A DNA stretch of 42,462 nucleotides from Eubacteriaceae bacterium UBA1433. Its GTDB lineage: Bacteria; Bacillota; Clostridia; Eubacteriales; UBA1433. A program made the translations under genes and the position numbers. Under the pieces are notes generated by a model. That model was given only the letters and a program-made list of their open reading frames with translations. It did not search any database and had not been told where the DNA came from. The stretch spans positions 276,305 through 318,766 of the forward strand of contig DCTT01000026.1 in NCBI GenBank assembly GCA_002329295.1, read 5' to 3'. Shown in pieces: positions 34,334-42,204 of the stretch; positions within the stretch are counted from its first letter, which is position 1; the number at the start of each line of letters is the position of its first letter.

Positions 34334-34962
34334 AAGATCTCTTCAACCCTCCTATAAATCATTTTGCATCTTGTTGTTGTGTCTTCTACAATGGTTAACA
34401 TTTCTTCTTTGACTTCTGCAACCCATGCTTCATCGTCTATCAAATTTAAATTTATCAATGCGGTGAGCCATGCGCTTTTTATGCCTGCGCAAATACATTC
34501 CGCTCCCACACCCACATCGCTCAACAGCAGTGTGTTGCCTTTTTCTAACAACTGCTCCAATAAAATCACCACATCATTTGCTGTATATATACATTGCATC
34601 GGCGGTTTTAATGCATCACGCAGTGCCTGCTGTATTTGCTGATTTTTATATTCTTTTTCCGCTTCATTTTCAACGACGAGACCATAAGCCTCTCTGAGCA
34701 CAGCAAATTGTTTTGCGTCTTCGGCAATCATCATTTCGCTTTTATTTTTTAAGAAAAGGGCACGTTTGATCATTTGCTGCATTTCTTCTTCATATGCCGC
34801 ATACTTTTTTTTACCCACCGTTAAGTTTGATACCATCCCGCACAAACAAGCTCCCATTGCAATGCACAATGCCGCAACACCGCCGCCGCCTGGCACCGGT
34901 TCTTTTGAGTACAGCGCATCCAAAAATTCACTCAACGAAAAAGCATCTTTACGACTTTCCAT
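34315..34962 (-). CDS. fchA: FchA-type methenyl-THF cyclohydrolase / cyclodeaminase family
   Basis: 215 residues, mostly helical, of the formiminotransferase-cyclodeaminase C-terminal family. The signature is near the N-terminus: EPVPGGGGVAALCIAMGACL then VSNLTVGKKKY. In purinolytic and acetogenic Clostridia the stand-alone protein (FchA) converts 5,10-methenyl-THF to 10-formyl-THF. It lies between fhs and folD, which supports this cyclohydrolase role over histidine degradation; no hut genes are nearby. It starts a base after the fhs stop with AAAGGA upstream. Confidence 0.88.
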   Translation of the reverse strand: MESRKDAFSLSEFLDALYSKEPVPGGGGVAALCIAMGACLCGMVSNLTVGKKKYAAYEEEMQQMIKRALFLKNKSEMMIAEDAKQFAVLREAYGLVVENEAEKEYKNQQIQQALRDALKPPMQCIYTANDVVILLEQLLEKGNTLLLSDVGVGAECICAGIKSAWLTALINLNLIDDEAWVAEVKEEMLTIVEDTTTRCKMIYRRVEEILCKPKN

Positions 34963-34963
34963 A

Positions 34964-36640
34964 TCAAAACAATCCTTTTATAACGCCTGAAGCGTCAACA
35001 TCTATTTTTTCGGCTGCCGGCACTTTAGGCAACCCGGGCATCTTCATAATATCTCCCGTCAATACTACGATAAAGCCTGCTCCTGCAGAAATCGTAACAT
35101 CCCGCACCGTTATGCGAAAATTTGTCGGACGACCCAATTTTGCAGGGTCATCTGTAAGAGAATATTGGTTTTTTGCAATGCAAATCGGCAAATTTCCGAA
35201 ACCTGATTTTTCTAAATCCGCAATCTCTTTTTGTGCTTTTGCAGAAAAGTCTACCCCGTCAGCGCCATAGATTTTCACTGCCACCGCCGTAATTTTTTCT
35301 TGAATGCTCTCATCCAATTCATAGGCAAAATGCAGCTTGGGCTTTTCTTGCTTTAACAAATTCAACAACTCTTTTGCCAAACCCATTGCACCTGCAGAGC
35401 CTTTTTCCCAGGCTTCCGACAATATGGCGTCGACACCAAGGTGCCTGCATTTTTCCTCTACCATACCAATTTCCGCATCGGTATCCTGTGAAAACTTGTT
35501 CAGTGCAACCACAACAGGCAACCGATAAACTTTTTGAATGTTTTCCACATGTTTTAACAAATTGGGCAAACCCTTTTCAAGCGCCTGAAGATTTTCTTCC
35601 GCCAATTTCTCTTTGGCTACGCCGCCGTTATATTTCAATGATTTAATCGTCGCGACAATTACCACCGCATCCGGCTCAAGTTCTGCCATGCGACATTTGA
35701 TATCAAAAAATTTCTCTGCGCCCAAATCCGCACCAAATCCCGCTTCCGTAACCACAATCTCTCCGAAGTGCATTGCCGTGCGCGTGGCAATCACCGAATT
35801 GCATCCATGGGCAATGTTGGCAAAAGGCCCCCCATGCACAAAAGCAGGGGTTCCTTCCAGTGTCTGCACCAAGTTCGATTTAAACGCCTCTTTGAGCAAT
35901 GCCGCCATTGCACCCTGGGCACGAAGATCGCCGGCGGTTACGGGCATTCCTTTGACATCATACCCTATAATGATTTTCGCACATCTGTTTTTCAAATCTT
36001 CTATATCTTTCGACAAACAAAATATCGCCATAATCTCACTGGCAACGGTGATATCAAAGCCGTCTTCCCGCGGCACACCTTGCATCTTTCCGCCAAGTCC
36101 GCAAACGATATTGCGCAACTGCCTGTCGTTCATATCCAGCGCTCTGCGCCAAGTAACGCGCCTGATATCGATGTTTTTTTCGTTCCCGTGAAAAATATGG
36201 TTATCCACCATAGCGGCAAGCAAATTGTTGGCAGCGCCAATGGCATGCAAATCTCCGGTAAAGTGCAGATTAATCTCTTCCATAGGAACCACTTGCGCAT
36301 AGCCGCCCCCCGTGGCTCCGCCTTTCATTCCGAAAACCGGACCCAAAGAAGGCTCTCTGAGCGCGACAATCGTATTTTTCCCGATTTTGGAAAGTGCATC
36401 GGCAATACCAATGGTCGTCGTCGTCTTTCCCTCACCTGCCGGCGTGGGATTCATCGCTGTCACCAATACCAATTGAGCGTTTTTCTTTTTATCTTTTTCA
36501 AGGAAACGATAATCAATTTTCGCCTTATATTTTCCGTATAAGTCCAAGTCTTCTTCTGTCAGTCCCAGTTTCCCGGCAATAAGACGAATATCCTGTATCT
36601 TCGCTTCTTGTGCAATTTCGATATCACTCTTGTAAGCCAC
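34964..36640 (-). CDS. fhs: Formate-tetrahydrofolate ligase (10-formyl-THF synthetase)
   Basis: Joins formate to THF using ATP; 558 residues, the normal length. Motifs: NPTPAGEGKTTTTIGIADAL (P-loop), REPSLGPVFGMKGGATGGGY, FTGDLHAIGAANNLL and HGGPFANIAHGCNSV. Reversible: formate use, or ATP generation from 10-formyl-THF in fermenting anaerobes. I chose the GTG at 36638-36640 (VAYKSDIEIAQ), which has GGAGG eight bases upstream; the ATG six codons earlier has no such site. It overlaps the end of folT by 17 bases. Confidence 0.97.
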   Translation of the reverse strand: MAYKSDIEIAQEAKIQDIRLIAGKLGLTEEDLDLYGKYKAKIDYRFLEKDKKKNAQLVLVTAMNPTPAGEGKTTTTIGIADALSKIGKNTIVALREPSLGPVFGMKGGATGGGYAQVVPMEEINLHFTGDLHAIGAANNLLAAMVDNHIFHGNEKNIDIRRVTWRRALDMNDRQLRNIVCGLGGKMQGVPREDGFDITVASEIMAIFCLSKDIEDLKNRCAKIIIGYDVKGMPVTAGDLRAQGAMAALLKEAFKSNLVQTLEGTPAFVHGGPFANIAHGCNSVIATRTAMHFGEIVVTEAGFGADLGAEKFFDIKCRMAELEPDAVVIVATIKSLKYNGGVAKEKLAEENLQALEKGLPNLLKHVENIQKVYRLPVVVALNKFSQDTDAEIGMVEEKCRHLGVDAILSEAWEKGSAGAMGLAKELLNLLKQEKPKLHFAYELDESIQEKITAVAVKIYGADGVDFSAKAQKEIADLEKSGFGNLPICIAKNQYSLTDDPAKLGRPTNFRITVRDVTISAGAGFIVVLTGDIMKMPGLPKVPAAEKIDVDASGVIKGLF

Positions 36641-37427
36641 GTTGTTTGCCTCCATCATTTGTTTTCAAGGTTTTAAAAATCAATACAATGAGCACTGTGT
36701 TAAGCGGGATCATAATATAAGCACTTAAAATTCGCACCGGCAAAAAAACCAAGAAACCTTTTCCGAAATAATAGGACAAAAAGAATGTGTTCAGCAAAAC
36801 CGCCACAATCAAATACGTGATTGTCACAACAAAATATACTTTATCGATCATTTGATATTTGTTTTTAAATTTTCGGCTGATGAGGTAGGGCATTAGTAGA
36901 TAAGCAATGAAGATTAACCCTCCCAAGGCCACTATGCTCCAGTGCAATGCATGTTGCCCGTAATAAATTTGTCCTGAAAAAATGTGCAGCGTGCCGCTCA
37001 CAATCAGTACCGTTAAAAACGCACCGCTCAACAAAAAAATAAACAAACTGTTCAACAGTTTCAGCGGTATTTTTCGAAATCGCTCCATTATTTTTTCCAA
37101 CAGTCCGGGAATCATTCCGCAAAGCGCCGTAGATAACGTAAACCCCGGAAAAAAAGCGCCGCCCTGCGGATTAATCATGTAGCCCAACAAGTCGGATACC
37201 AGTCCGCATAGCATTCCAGCTGTAGGTCCATAAAGCATGCCAGCTATAATCAACGGAAGAAACGCAAAATTTAATTTTAATGCCGGAAACCCCGCAATAG
37301 GCACCACAATACCAAAAACGCGTGCCAAAATAATGCTGATTGCGCACAGCAAACTCACCGTGGCCAGTGAATGGGTAGAGATGCGTCCTTTCTTGAATTT
37401 TTGTTTTTCCATGTATTCTCTCCTCAA
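36624..37427 (-). CDS. folT: Folate-family ECF transporter S-component
   Basis: 267 residues with about six hydrophobic helices. The N-terminal half has FPALKLNFAFLPLIIAGMLY, GLVSDLLGYMINPQGGAFFP and GFTLSTALCGMIPG, the hallmark of the FolT family of ECF S-components. It would take up folate compounds with an energising module encoded elsewhere. The THF riboswitch in its leader strongly supports folate as substrate. Shine-Dalgarno GAGGAGAG precedes an ATG a few codons after the first in-frame one (MRREYMEK); either start changes only five residues. Confidence 0.92.
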   Translation of the reverse strand: MRREYMEKQKFKKGRISTHSLATVSLLCAISIILARVFGIVVPIAGFPALKLNFAFLPLIIAGMLYGPTAGMLCGLVSDLLGYMINPQGGAFFPGFTLSTALCGMIPGLLEKIMERFRKIPLKLLNSLFIFLLSGAFLTVLIVSGTLHIFSGQIYYGQHALHWSIVALGGLIFIAYLLMPYLISRKFKNKYQMIDKVYFVVTITYLIVAVLLNTFFLSYYFGKGFLVFLPVRILSAYIMIPLNTVLIVLIFKTLKTNDGGKQRGLQE

Positions 37428-37496
37428 AAGAGTAATACTGCCTCTTCCCTATAGTAAGCTCAAGAAGTTTTCTCTACACAATCACAGCTTATCTAT

Positions 37497-37590
37497 AAAC
37501 AGCGGAAGCGACAAATCACCGCAGGATTTCCTTTCGTTTGAAGGTACTTTCCAACCCTTCAACACTTAACGCGATTTATCTACTCTGTTT
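37497..37590 (-). ncRNA. Tetrahydrofolate (THF) riboswitch
   Basis: Minus strand matches the THF aptamer: P1 AAACAG/CTGTTT, then AGAGTAGAT, ATCGCGTTAAGTGT, a hairpin GAAGG...CCTTC, AACGAAAGG, CTGCGGTGATTT and GCTTCCGCT. This class senses reduced folates and usually represses folate transport or synthesis genes. It is about 70 bases upstream of folT. A possible platform is TAAGCT (37486-37491) with AGCTTA (37455-37460), but the switch mechanism is not resolved. Confidence 0.93.
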
Positions 37591-37601
37591 TAAATGTTAT
37601 T

Positions 37602-37630
37602 ATTCTATCAATCCGTTGCGGAATAGTCAA
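37602..37630 (-). promoter_or_regulatory. Promoter of the THF riboswitch-folT-fhs-fchA-folD unit
   Basis: Minus-strand -35 TTGACT (37625-37630) and -10 TAGAAT (37602-37607), 17-base spacer, between the racemase stop and the aptamer. No terminator separates it from the racemase gene, so read-through into the riboswitch is possible. Confidence 0.72.
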
Positions 37631-37643
37631 TCCGCCCTTCGTC

Positions 37644-38711
37644 TCAGTGAATCATATTTTTATAAACATAATCCGAGGTAAATCCCGACAAAATGGCTCC
37701 GTATTTTACATGAAATTTTAAAACATCTCCCTCAATATATTGTTCAATACAATCAGCGACATCCAACACGGTATGATCGCTGCTTTGCCCGATGAGTACA
37801 ATATTTTCATCATAAGGAATGAGGTGCATAAAGTGAACATCCTGTCTGCCCAATGCGACAATCGCCCTTTTGCGCATGCCTCTATCATCTCTTTGTTCAA
37901 CTTTTTCTCCAAAAGGATTTATGCTCGCTATTCCCGTAGGTTGAGAAGGCTTGTCGTAAATTTCAACAATTTGAGCCTCCAGCGTCACAGCATCTTGGTG
38001 CAATATTTCTATGACCCCTTCCGCCCCGTCGGTACCCATAATCATTCCTTCCCCGATTCGCAGTTCATTAATCCCTTCCATCATTTTGTTTCTCAATAAA
38101 AATGCAAATACATCCGTGTTCCCCGCCGAAGCAACGGCAAGCTTTCTGCCCAAATATTCTTCGACATTTTTTTTCGCTTTCAAAAATTCTGTAATATTCT
38201 CCTCAGTCGGCAAGATGCCGCTCATGCAGCTCATGTTGGTACCGATTCCGTATAACTCCACATTTTTCAACTCATCGATTTCTTTCGCTACTTTATATAA
38301 ATTCTCAAGGCCATACACTCCTTCACGCAAGTCTCCAATATCATACATCAGCGTAAGTTTGATTTTTTTCTTCTGCAGTTTTGCCTCTTGGTCAATCAAC
38401 TTTGCTGTATAGATCGAAGAAATCAAGCTGGAGGTGGCCCATTTTACCAATTCGGCAACTTCCGAAGGCATGGGGATACGAATCAAAAGCTTTTCAACAT
38501 TCAGCCCTGCCAGCTTTTTTAGATTATCCACTCTGGAATCTCCTAGTTTGGTATAACCAAGCTCCAAAAGCATTTTCACAATATCAGGGTGTGCACGATG
38601 CACTTTCGTAACAGCAACAGGCTCAATATTCCACTGTCTACAGGTATGCAAGATGACGGACATATTGTCTCTGATTGGTTGTAGAGCAACATTTAAACGG
38701 GGATAAGTCAA
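37644..38711 (-). CDS. Ornithine/alanine racemase-family PLP enzyme
   Basis: 355 residues, fold-type III alanine-racemase-like barrel. The PLP lysine is probably in PVAVTKVHRAHPDIVK near residue 35. DIGDLREGVYG, GIGTNMSCMSG, ELRIGEGMIMGTD, GQSSDHTVLDVAD and VKYGAILSGFTSDYV correspond well to the stand-alone ornithine racemase (Orr) of amino-acid-fermenting Clostridia. Orr converts L- to D-ornithine for the reductive/oxidative ornithine pathway. The start codon is TTG with AAGGA about 11 bases upstream; no ATG is available. Other amino acids may be the true substrate, and no ornithine catabolic genes are seen nearby. Confidence 0.78.
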   Translation of the reverse strand: MTYPRLNVALQPIRDNMSVILHTCRQWNIEPVAVTKVHRAHPDIVKMLLELGYTKLGDSRVDNLKKLAGLNVEKLLIRIPMPSEVAELVKWATSSLISSIYTAKLIDQEAKLQKKKIKLTLMYDIGDLREGVYGLENLYKVAKEIDELKNVELYGIGTNMSCMSGILPTEENITEFLKAKKNVEEYLGRKLAVASAGNTDVFAFLLRNKMMEGINELRIGEGMIMGTDGAEGVIEILHQDAVTLEAQIVEIYDKPSQPTGIASINPFGEKVEQRDDRGMRKRAIVALGRQDVHFMHLIPYDENIVLIGQSSDHTVLDVADCIEQYIEGDVLKFHVKYGAILSGFTSDYVYKNMIH

Positions 38712-38742
38712 ATTGTTTCACATCCTTTTTTGTTCTGATTTT

Positions 38743-38771
38743 ATTATACCTAAAGCGCCAGGCAACGGCAA
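38743..38771 (-). promoter_or_regulatory. Promoter of the racemase gene
   Basis: Minus-strand -35 TTGCCG (38766-38771) and perfect -10 TATAAT (38743-38748), 17-base spacer, with about 25 bases of leader. The 115 bases further upstream to the MFS terminator hold nothing I recognise. Confidence 0.65.
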
Positions 38772-38887
38772 TCTATAATTAAAACAGTCATGATTTCATA
38801 CCTATGCCTCTTTTGCGAAAAAATTTTATAGGGCATTGTCTGCTTTATGAAAGATTATTCTGATATTTTTTGACCGCTATTGATTGA

Positions 38888-38925
38888 CCAATTAAAAAAC
38901 CGACTTGAGTCGGTTTTTTAATTGG
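38888..38925. terminator. Bidirectional terminator after the MFS gene
   Basis: An 18-bp perfect inverted repeat with a two-base centre (CCAATTAAAAAACCGACT / AGTCGGTTTTTTAATTGG), one base after the MFS stop. A- and U-runs on both sides of the GC core. Confidence 0.9.
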
Positions 38926-38926
38926 T

Positions 38927-40240
38927 TTATTCTCTATTTTTTACATCATCATAGTAAATGTTTCGACAATGGGTTTCTTTCGCAAAAAGTGAAGAAATGT
39001 ATCCCGCCAAACAGAGAGCCGCCAGAAAAATCATTGCTGATTGATACATGGAAATACCGCTCCCTTCTTTGAGCAACGCCCCGAAAACAGCCGGCCCCAC
39101 CGCCGCACCCACAAAACCGCCCGTATTGACCACGCTGACCGCCATGCCCGAGTAGCGAGGGTTGCACACTTCTTTGCCGATAGACCAAGCCATGGCCAGA
39201 CAGGTAATGGAAAAACTGAACACCACCAAAAGCACCGCAAACAACGGCAAGGGCAGCTTGCCTCCTATTGTAATGGCAATCCATGCCGCACTGCCCAGCG
39301 CTCCCAACACAATCAAAGGCTTTTTCCGACTTTTGATTTTATCGGACACAACACCGATAGAAATATTGGCAGCAGCCTGTGCCAACATCATATACAACAT
39401 ATACTGTGATGCCTCAATCGTCTGAAGCCCATACACATCTCTGACATACGAAACACCCCAGGTACCCGCAAAAGTCAAAAATACGGCGGAATACAGCATC
39501 AAAAACAAAAACGGCGCAATCACTCGTCTGTTGGACAAAACTCCTTTGAGTCCCTCTTTTACGCTGACTTTTTCTTGCGTGACCGACACTTCTTCCCGCC
39601 CTTCAATTTCGGCAATAGAAGGAAGGTTCATATCCTGCGGTTTGTTTCGCACAAATATGATACACAACAAGGCAATAATCAAAGAAATAATACCGAATCC
39701 CACAAAGGTCGTTCTCCACGTAAAAGCTGCCACCAACAATGCCAGCGGCGTTTGTGCTACAATGCCTCCCGCATTGCCGATTAAAGATGTCAGTCCGGTC
39801 ATCGTACCGAATTCTTTTTCCTTAAACCACATGGTTTGTATTTTTGTAACACTGATAAACGTCACCGAAACACCGAGCCCTACCAATAGCCTTCCTGCAT
39901 AAGCCAAACCCACTCCCGGCGCCAATCCGAACAAAATGGATCCAAGCGCTGTTATTACCGAACCCACCGTTACCGTAATCCTGGCACCCAAAGTATCGGC
40001 CAAAATCCCCGTAGGAATTTGCATCAATGCATAGGCATAAAAATACATGGATCCCAGTGTGGCAAAACCCACCGGCGTCATGGCAAATTCATCAATCAGT
40101 TCCGTTTTGATAACCCCGACAGCCATTCTGTGCAAAAATACAAAAAAATAACACAGCACCAAAATGCCATAAACAATCCAGCGATATCGAAGCACCTTTT
40201 GATACTGTTGTTCTTTTGTAAGGTTAGACGCTTGTTGCAT
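38927..40240 (-). CDS. MFS transporter
   Basis: Major facilitator, 437 residues with about twelve hydrophobic helices. The loop 2-3 motif A is GILADTLGAR, and the first half has FFVFLHRMAVGVI and GRLLVGLGVSVTFISVTKIQ. This resembles the anion:cation symporter / nitrate-sugar-phosphate-like MFS groups, but the substrate is not predictable. The ATG at 40238-40240 is preferred, with GAGGAGCGGAGT upstream; the frame is open seven codons earlier. It has its own promoter and terminator, so it is monocistronic. Confidence 0.88.
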   Translation of the reverse strand: MQQASNLTKEQQYQKVLRYRWIVYGILVLCYFFVFLHRMAVGVIKTELIDEFAMTPVGFATLGSMYFYAYALMQIPTGILADTLGARITVTVGSVITALGSILFGLAPGVGLAYAGRLLVGLGVSVTFISVTKIQTMWFKEKEFGTMTGLTSLIGNAGGIVAQTPLALLVAAFTWRTTFVGFGIISLIIALLCIIFVRNKPQDMNLPSIAEIEGREEVSVTQEKVSVKEGLKGVLSNRRVIAPFLFLMLYSAVFLTFAGTWGVSYVRDVYGLQTIEASQYMLYMMLAQAAANISIGVVSDKIKSRKKPLIVLGALGSAAWIAITIGGKLPLPLFAVLLVVFSFSITCLAMAWSIGKEVCNPRYSGMAVSVVNTGGFVGAAVGPAVFGALLKEGSGISMYQSAMIFLAALCLAGYISSLFAKETHCRNIYYDDVKNRE

Positions 40241-40289
40241 ACTCCGCTCCTCACATTTCATTTATTTTATGTTTTCAAAATTTCCTTTC

Positions 40290-40318
40290 ATTGTAGCGGA
40301 TTTTCTCGTGAATTTCAA
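40290..40318 (-). promoter_or_regulatory. Promoter of the MFS gene
   Basis: Minus-strand -35 TTGAAA (40313-40318) and -10 TACAAT (40290-40295), 17-base spacer, in the gap after the TraX-family gene. Confidence 0.65.
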
Positions 40319-40346
40319 TGCATATTCCAAAAGCGATTGATGTTCT

Positions 40347-41030
40347 TTAAAACCTGCTCATCCAGGAAGCAATCGCGTACAATACCAATAAGTGCATCGG
40401 GTAAAACACATAAAAAAAATAGCGCTTCAATAACAAACGCATCCTGCTTCCATAATAAATCAATGGCAGCGCCAAAACGGCAATCATTTGTATGTAGTTA
40501 CCGCTGAAAACACATTGCACCATCGTAAGAATGATAAAAAAAACCGCTGCTTTTTTCCAGTCATCTCTGAAAAAATAAAAGCAAAAAACCGTCAACACGC
40601 CATAAGTGGAATAATCTGTGGTCACATGAAACAATACATCCGTACACCAAGGTACCAAAGGCACCAAGATTGCCGCATAGATCCACTTTTGCTCAAAAAA
40701 CCATATCATTGCCACAGCAATTAAAAATGTAACAAGAATATTCAATGTACGCCAATCTTGAAAATACAACGAAAAGGGCGCCTGTGACAAAACCGCCACA
40801 AAAAGCAGTCTTTTTACATATTTTTTCAAATCTTTCGTGTACACAACCCCAAGGGCAATGGAAAACGCAAAAATCGGAAAAGAAATTCTGCCAATGCTTC
40901 GCATCACAAGATATAACCCCGGATCAGTGATAGCCGGCAGCATCGCACAATGGTCAACGAGCATGGCAACAGCTGCTATCAATTTTAAAAAATCTGTTTT
41001 TTCAAGGGACTGCGTCGCTTTACCGAACAT
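40347..41030 (-). CDS. TraX-family integral membrane protein
   Basis: 227 residues with about seven hydrophobic helices. The N-terminal LKLIAAVAMLVDHCAML and GRISFPIFAFSIALGV are the TraX-family pattern, named for the F-plasmid pilin acetylase. Chromosomal members occur widely in Firmicutes and their role is unknown; they resemble membrane acyltransferases. It overlaps yqeK by 11 bases and has no clear ribosome-binding site, so it is probably translated by coupling. rsfS, which usually follows yqeK, is absent. Confidence 0.85.
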   Translation of the reverse strand: MFGKATQSLEKTDFLKLIAAVAMLVDHCAMLPAITDPGLYLVMRSIGRISFPIFAFSIALGVVYTKDLKKYVKRLLFVAVLSQAPFSLYFQDWRTLNILVTFLIAVAMIWFFEQKWIYAAILVPLVPWCTDVLFHVTTDYSTYGVLTVFCFYFFRDDWKKAAVFFIILTMVQCVFSGNYIQMIAVLALPLIYYGSRMRLLLKRYFFYVFYPMHLLVLYAIASWMSRF

Positions 41031-41592
41031 TGCGCATTACCAGGTCATTTCGTGCCTTTACCGTATTTTCATCTAATAAAAATCCCCGCTGTATCACTCG
41101 TATGATGTTATACTCCAATACCTGAAGCACCGCATTATCGATATCCTTTTTTGCCTGTTGGCGCCATTGCTTGATTTGGGGATGATAGGTTCTGTTTTCT
41201 TCCGCAGCATCTGCAATAAAAATAATTTTTTCCAACAAAGACATCGCTTCTCTGCCTGTAGTGTGATAAAGAATGGCATTTAAAATTTCTTCATCGTCAA
41301 TGCCGAATTTGCTTTGAGCCATGGCGGTTGAGGCATAAGCATGCAGCAATGCAGGATTGTCTCGAACCATTTCAGGTATTGTGATGTCCGTTTTTTTTAT
41401 TTCTGCCTGCATCGCCTCTACACTCAGTTCTTTGGCAACATCATGCAGCAGCGCTGCAACATGGGCTTTGTCCGAATCAACTTGATAGATTTTTGCCAAT
41501 TCATCTGCCAGTTTTGCACAGCCGAGTGTGTGACGATATCGTCGCGGACTCAGATTTTTTTCCAAATAGGGAAGCCACTGACTTTTCTCCAT
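41020..41592 (-). CDS. yqeK: YqeK-type HD hydrolase (Ap4A hydrolase)
   Basis: 190-residue HD-domain phosphohydrolase. Metal motifs: RYRHTLGCAKLADELA (His), HVAALLHDVAKEL (HD), HAYASTAMAQ and AILYHTTGREAMS, followed by KIIFIADAAEENR. In Firmicutes YqeK splits diadenosine tetraphosphate symmetrically into two ADP. It starts four bases after nadD, the conserved yhbY-nadD-yqeK order. Confidence 0.93.
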   Translation of the reverse strand: MEKSQWLPYLEKNLSPRRYRHTLGCAKLADELAKIYQVDSDKAHVAALLHDVAKELSVEAMQAEIKKTDITIPEMVRDNPALLHAYASTAMAQSKFGIDDEEILNAILYHTTGREAMSLLEKIIFIADAAEENRTYHPQIKQWRQQAKKDIDNAVLQVLEYNIIRVIQRGFLLDENTVKARNDLVMRNVR

Positions 41593-41596
41593 TGCT

Positions 41597-42202
41597 TTAC
41601 TCCAAATAAAGCTGCTTTTCTTTGATGTATTGATGCACTTTTTCCGTTACCAAATACCGAATGCTTTTACCCATCACTACACGTTCTCTGATTGCCGTAG
41701 AAGAAATATCGATCAGCGGCGCCTGAAATATTTTGATTTTTGCATCATATAGTTGCTTAAGACGCACAGCCTCCGTCTCCAATTTTTTAAAGTCATAGCC
41801 GGGTCGATAGGTAACAATAAACGTCACGAGCTGAAACAGCTCTTCAAAATCTTTCCAACGCTCCAATTGAAAAATAATATCTTCTCCGCATAAAAAACAA
41901 TAATCGGCTTTTGGATCAATGCTCTTTAGTTTCTTGACCGTATCTATCGTGTAACTAAACCCCGGCTGTCTTATCTCAAGATCACTGATAACAAAATTTT
42001 CATTGTCCTCAATCGCCAAACGCGTCATTTCGTAGCGCTCTGCCACAGTCTCTTTTGTATCTTTTTCTTTAAGCGGATTATCATTAGTAGGAATAAACAA
42101 CACCTTTTCCAGCCCTGCTTGATGTTGCACTTCCTGCGCCAATATCAAATGTCCGATATGGATCGGGTTAAAGCTTCCGCCAAAAATTCCTATTTTTTTC
42201 AT
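41597..42202 (-). CDS. nadD: Nicotinate-nucleotide adenylyltransferase
   Basis: Forms deamido-NAD from nicotinate mononucleotide and ATP; 201 residues. ATP-binding motifs are at the start, GIFGGSFNPIHIGHLILAQ, and at the end, DISSTAIRERV. FIPTNDNPLK and CGEDIIFQLERWKDFEEL are typical. It starts two bases after the yhbY stop and is followed at once by yqeK. Confidence 0.96.
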   Translation of the reverse strand: MKKIGIFGGSFNPIHIGHLILAQEVQHQAGLEKVLFIPTNDNPLKEKDTKETVAERYEMTRLAIEDNENFVISDLEIRQPGFSYTIDTVKKLKSIDPKADYCFLCGEDIIFQLERWKDFEELFQLVTFIVTYRPGYDFKKLETEAVRLKQLYDAKIKIFQAPLIDISSTAIRERVVMGKSIRYLVTEKVHQYIKEKQLYLE

Positions 42203-42204
42203 CT

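Noticed and set aside
38772..38887. Possible small gene or RNA in the gap between the MFS terminator and the racemase promoter
   Set aside because: No open frame with a ribosome-binding site and no convincing structure; the only ATG frames stop within a few codons.
40262..40285. Possible CodY box near the MFS promoter
   Set aside because: The AATTTT-GAAAAC stretch lacks the two central bases of the AATTTTCWGAAAATT consensus, so the half-sites are wrongly spaced.
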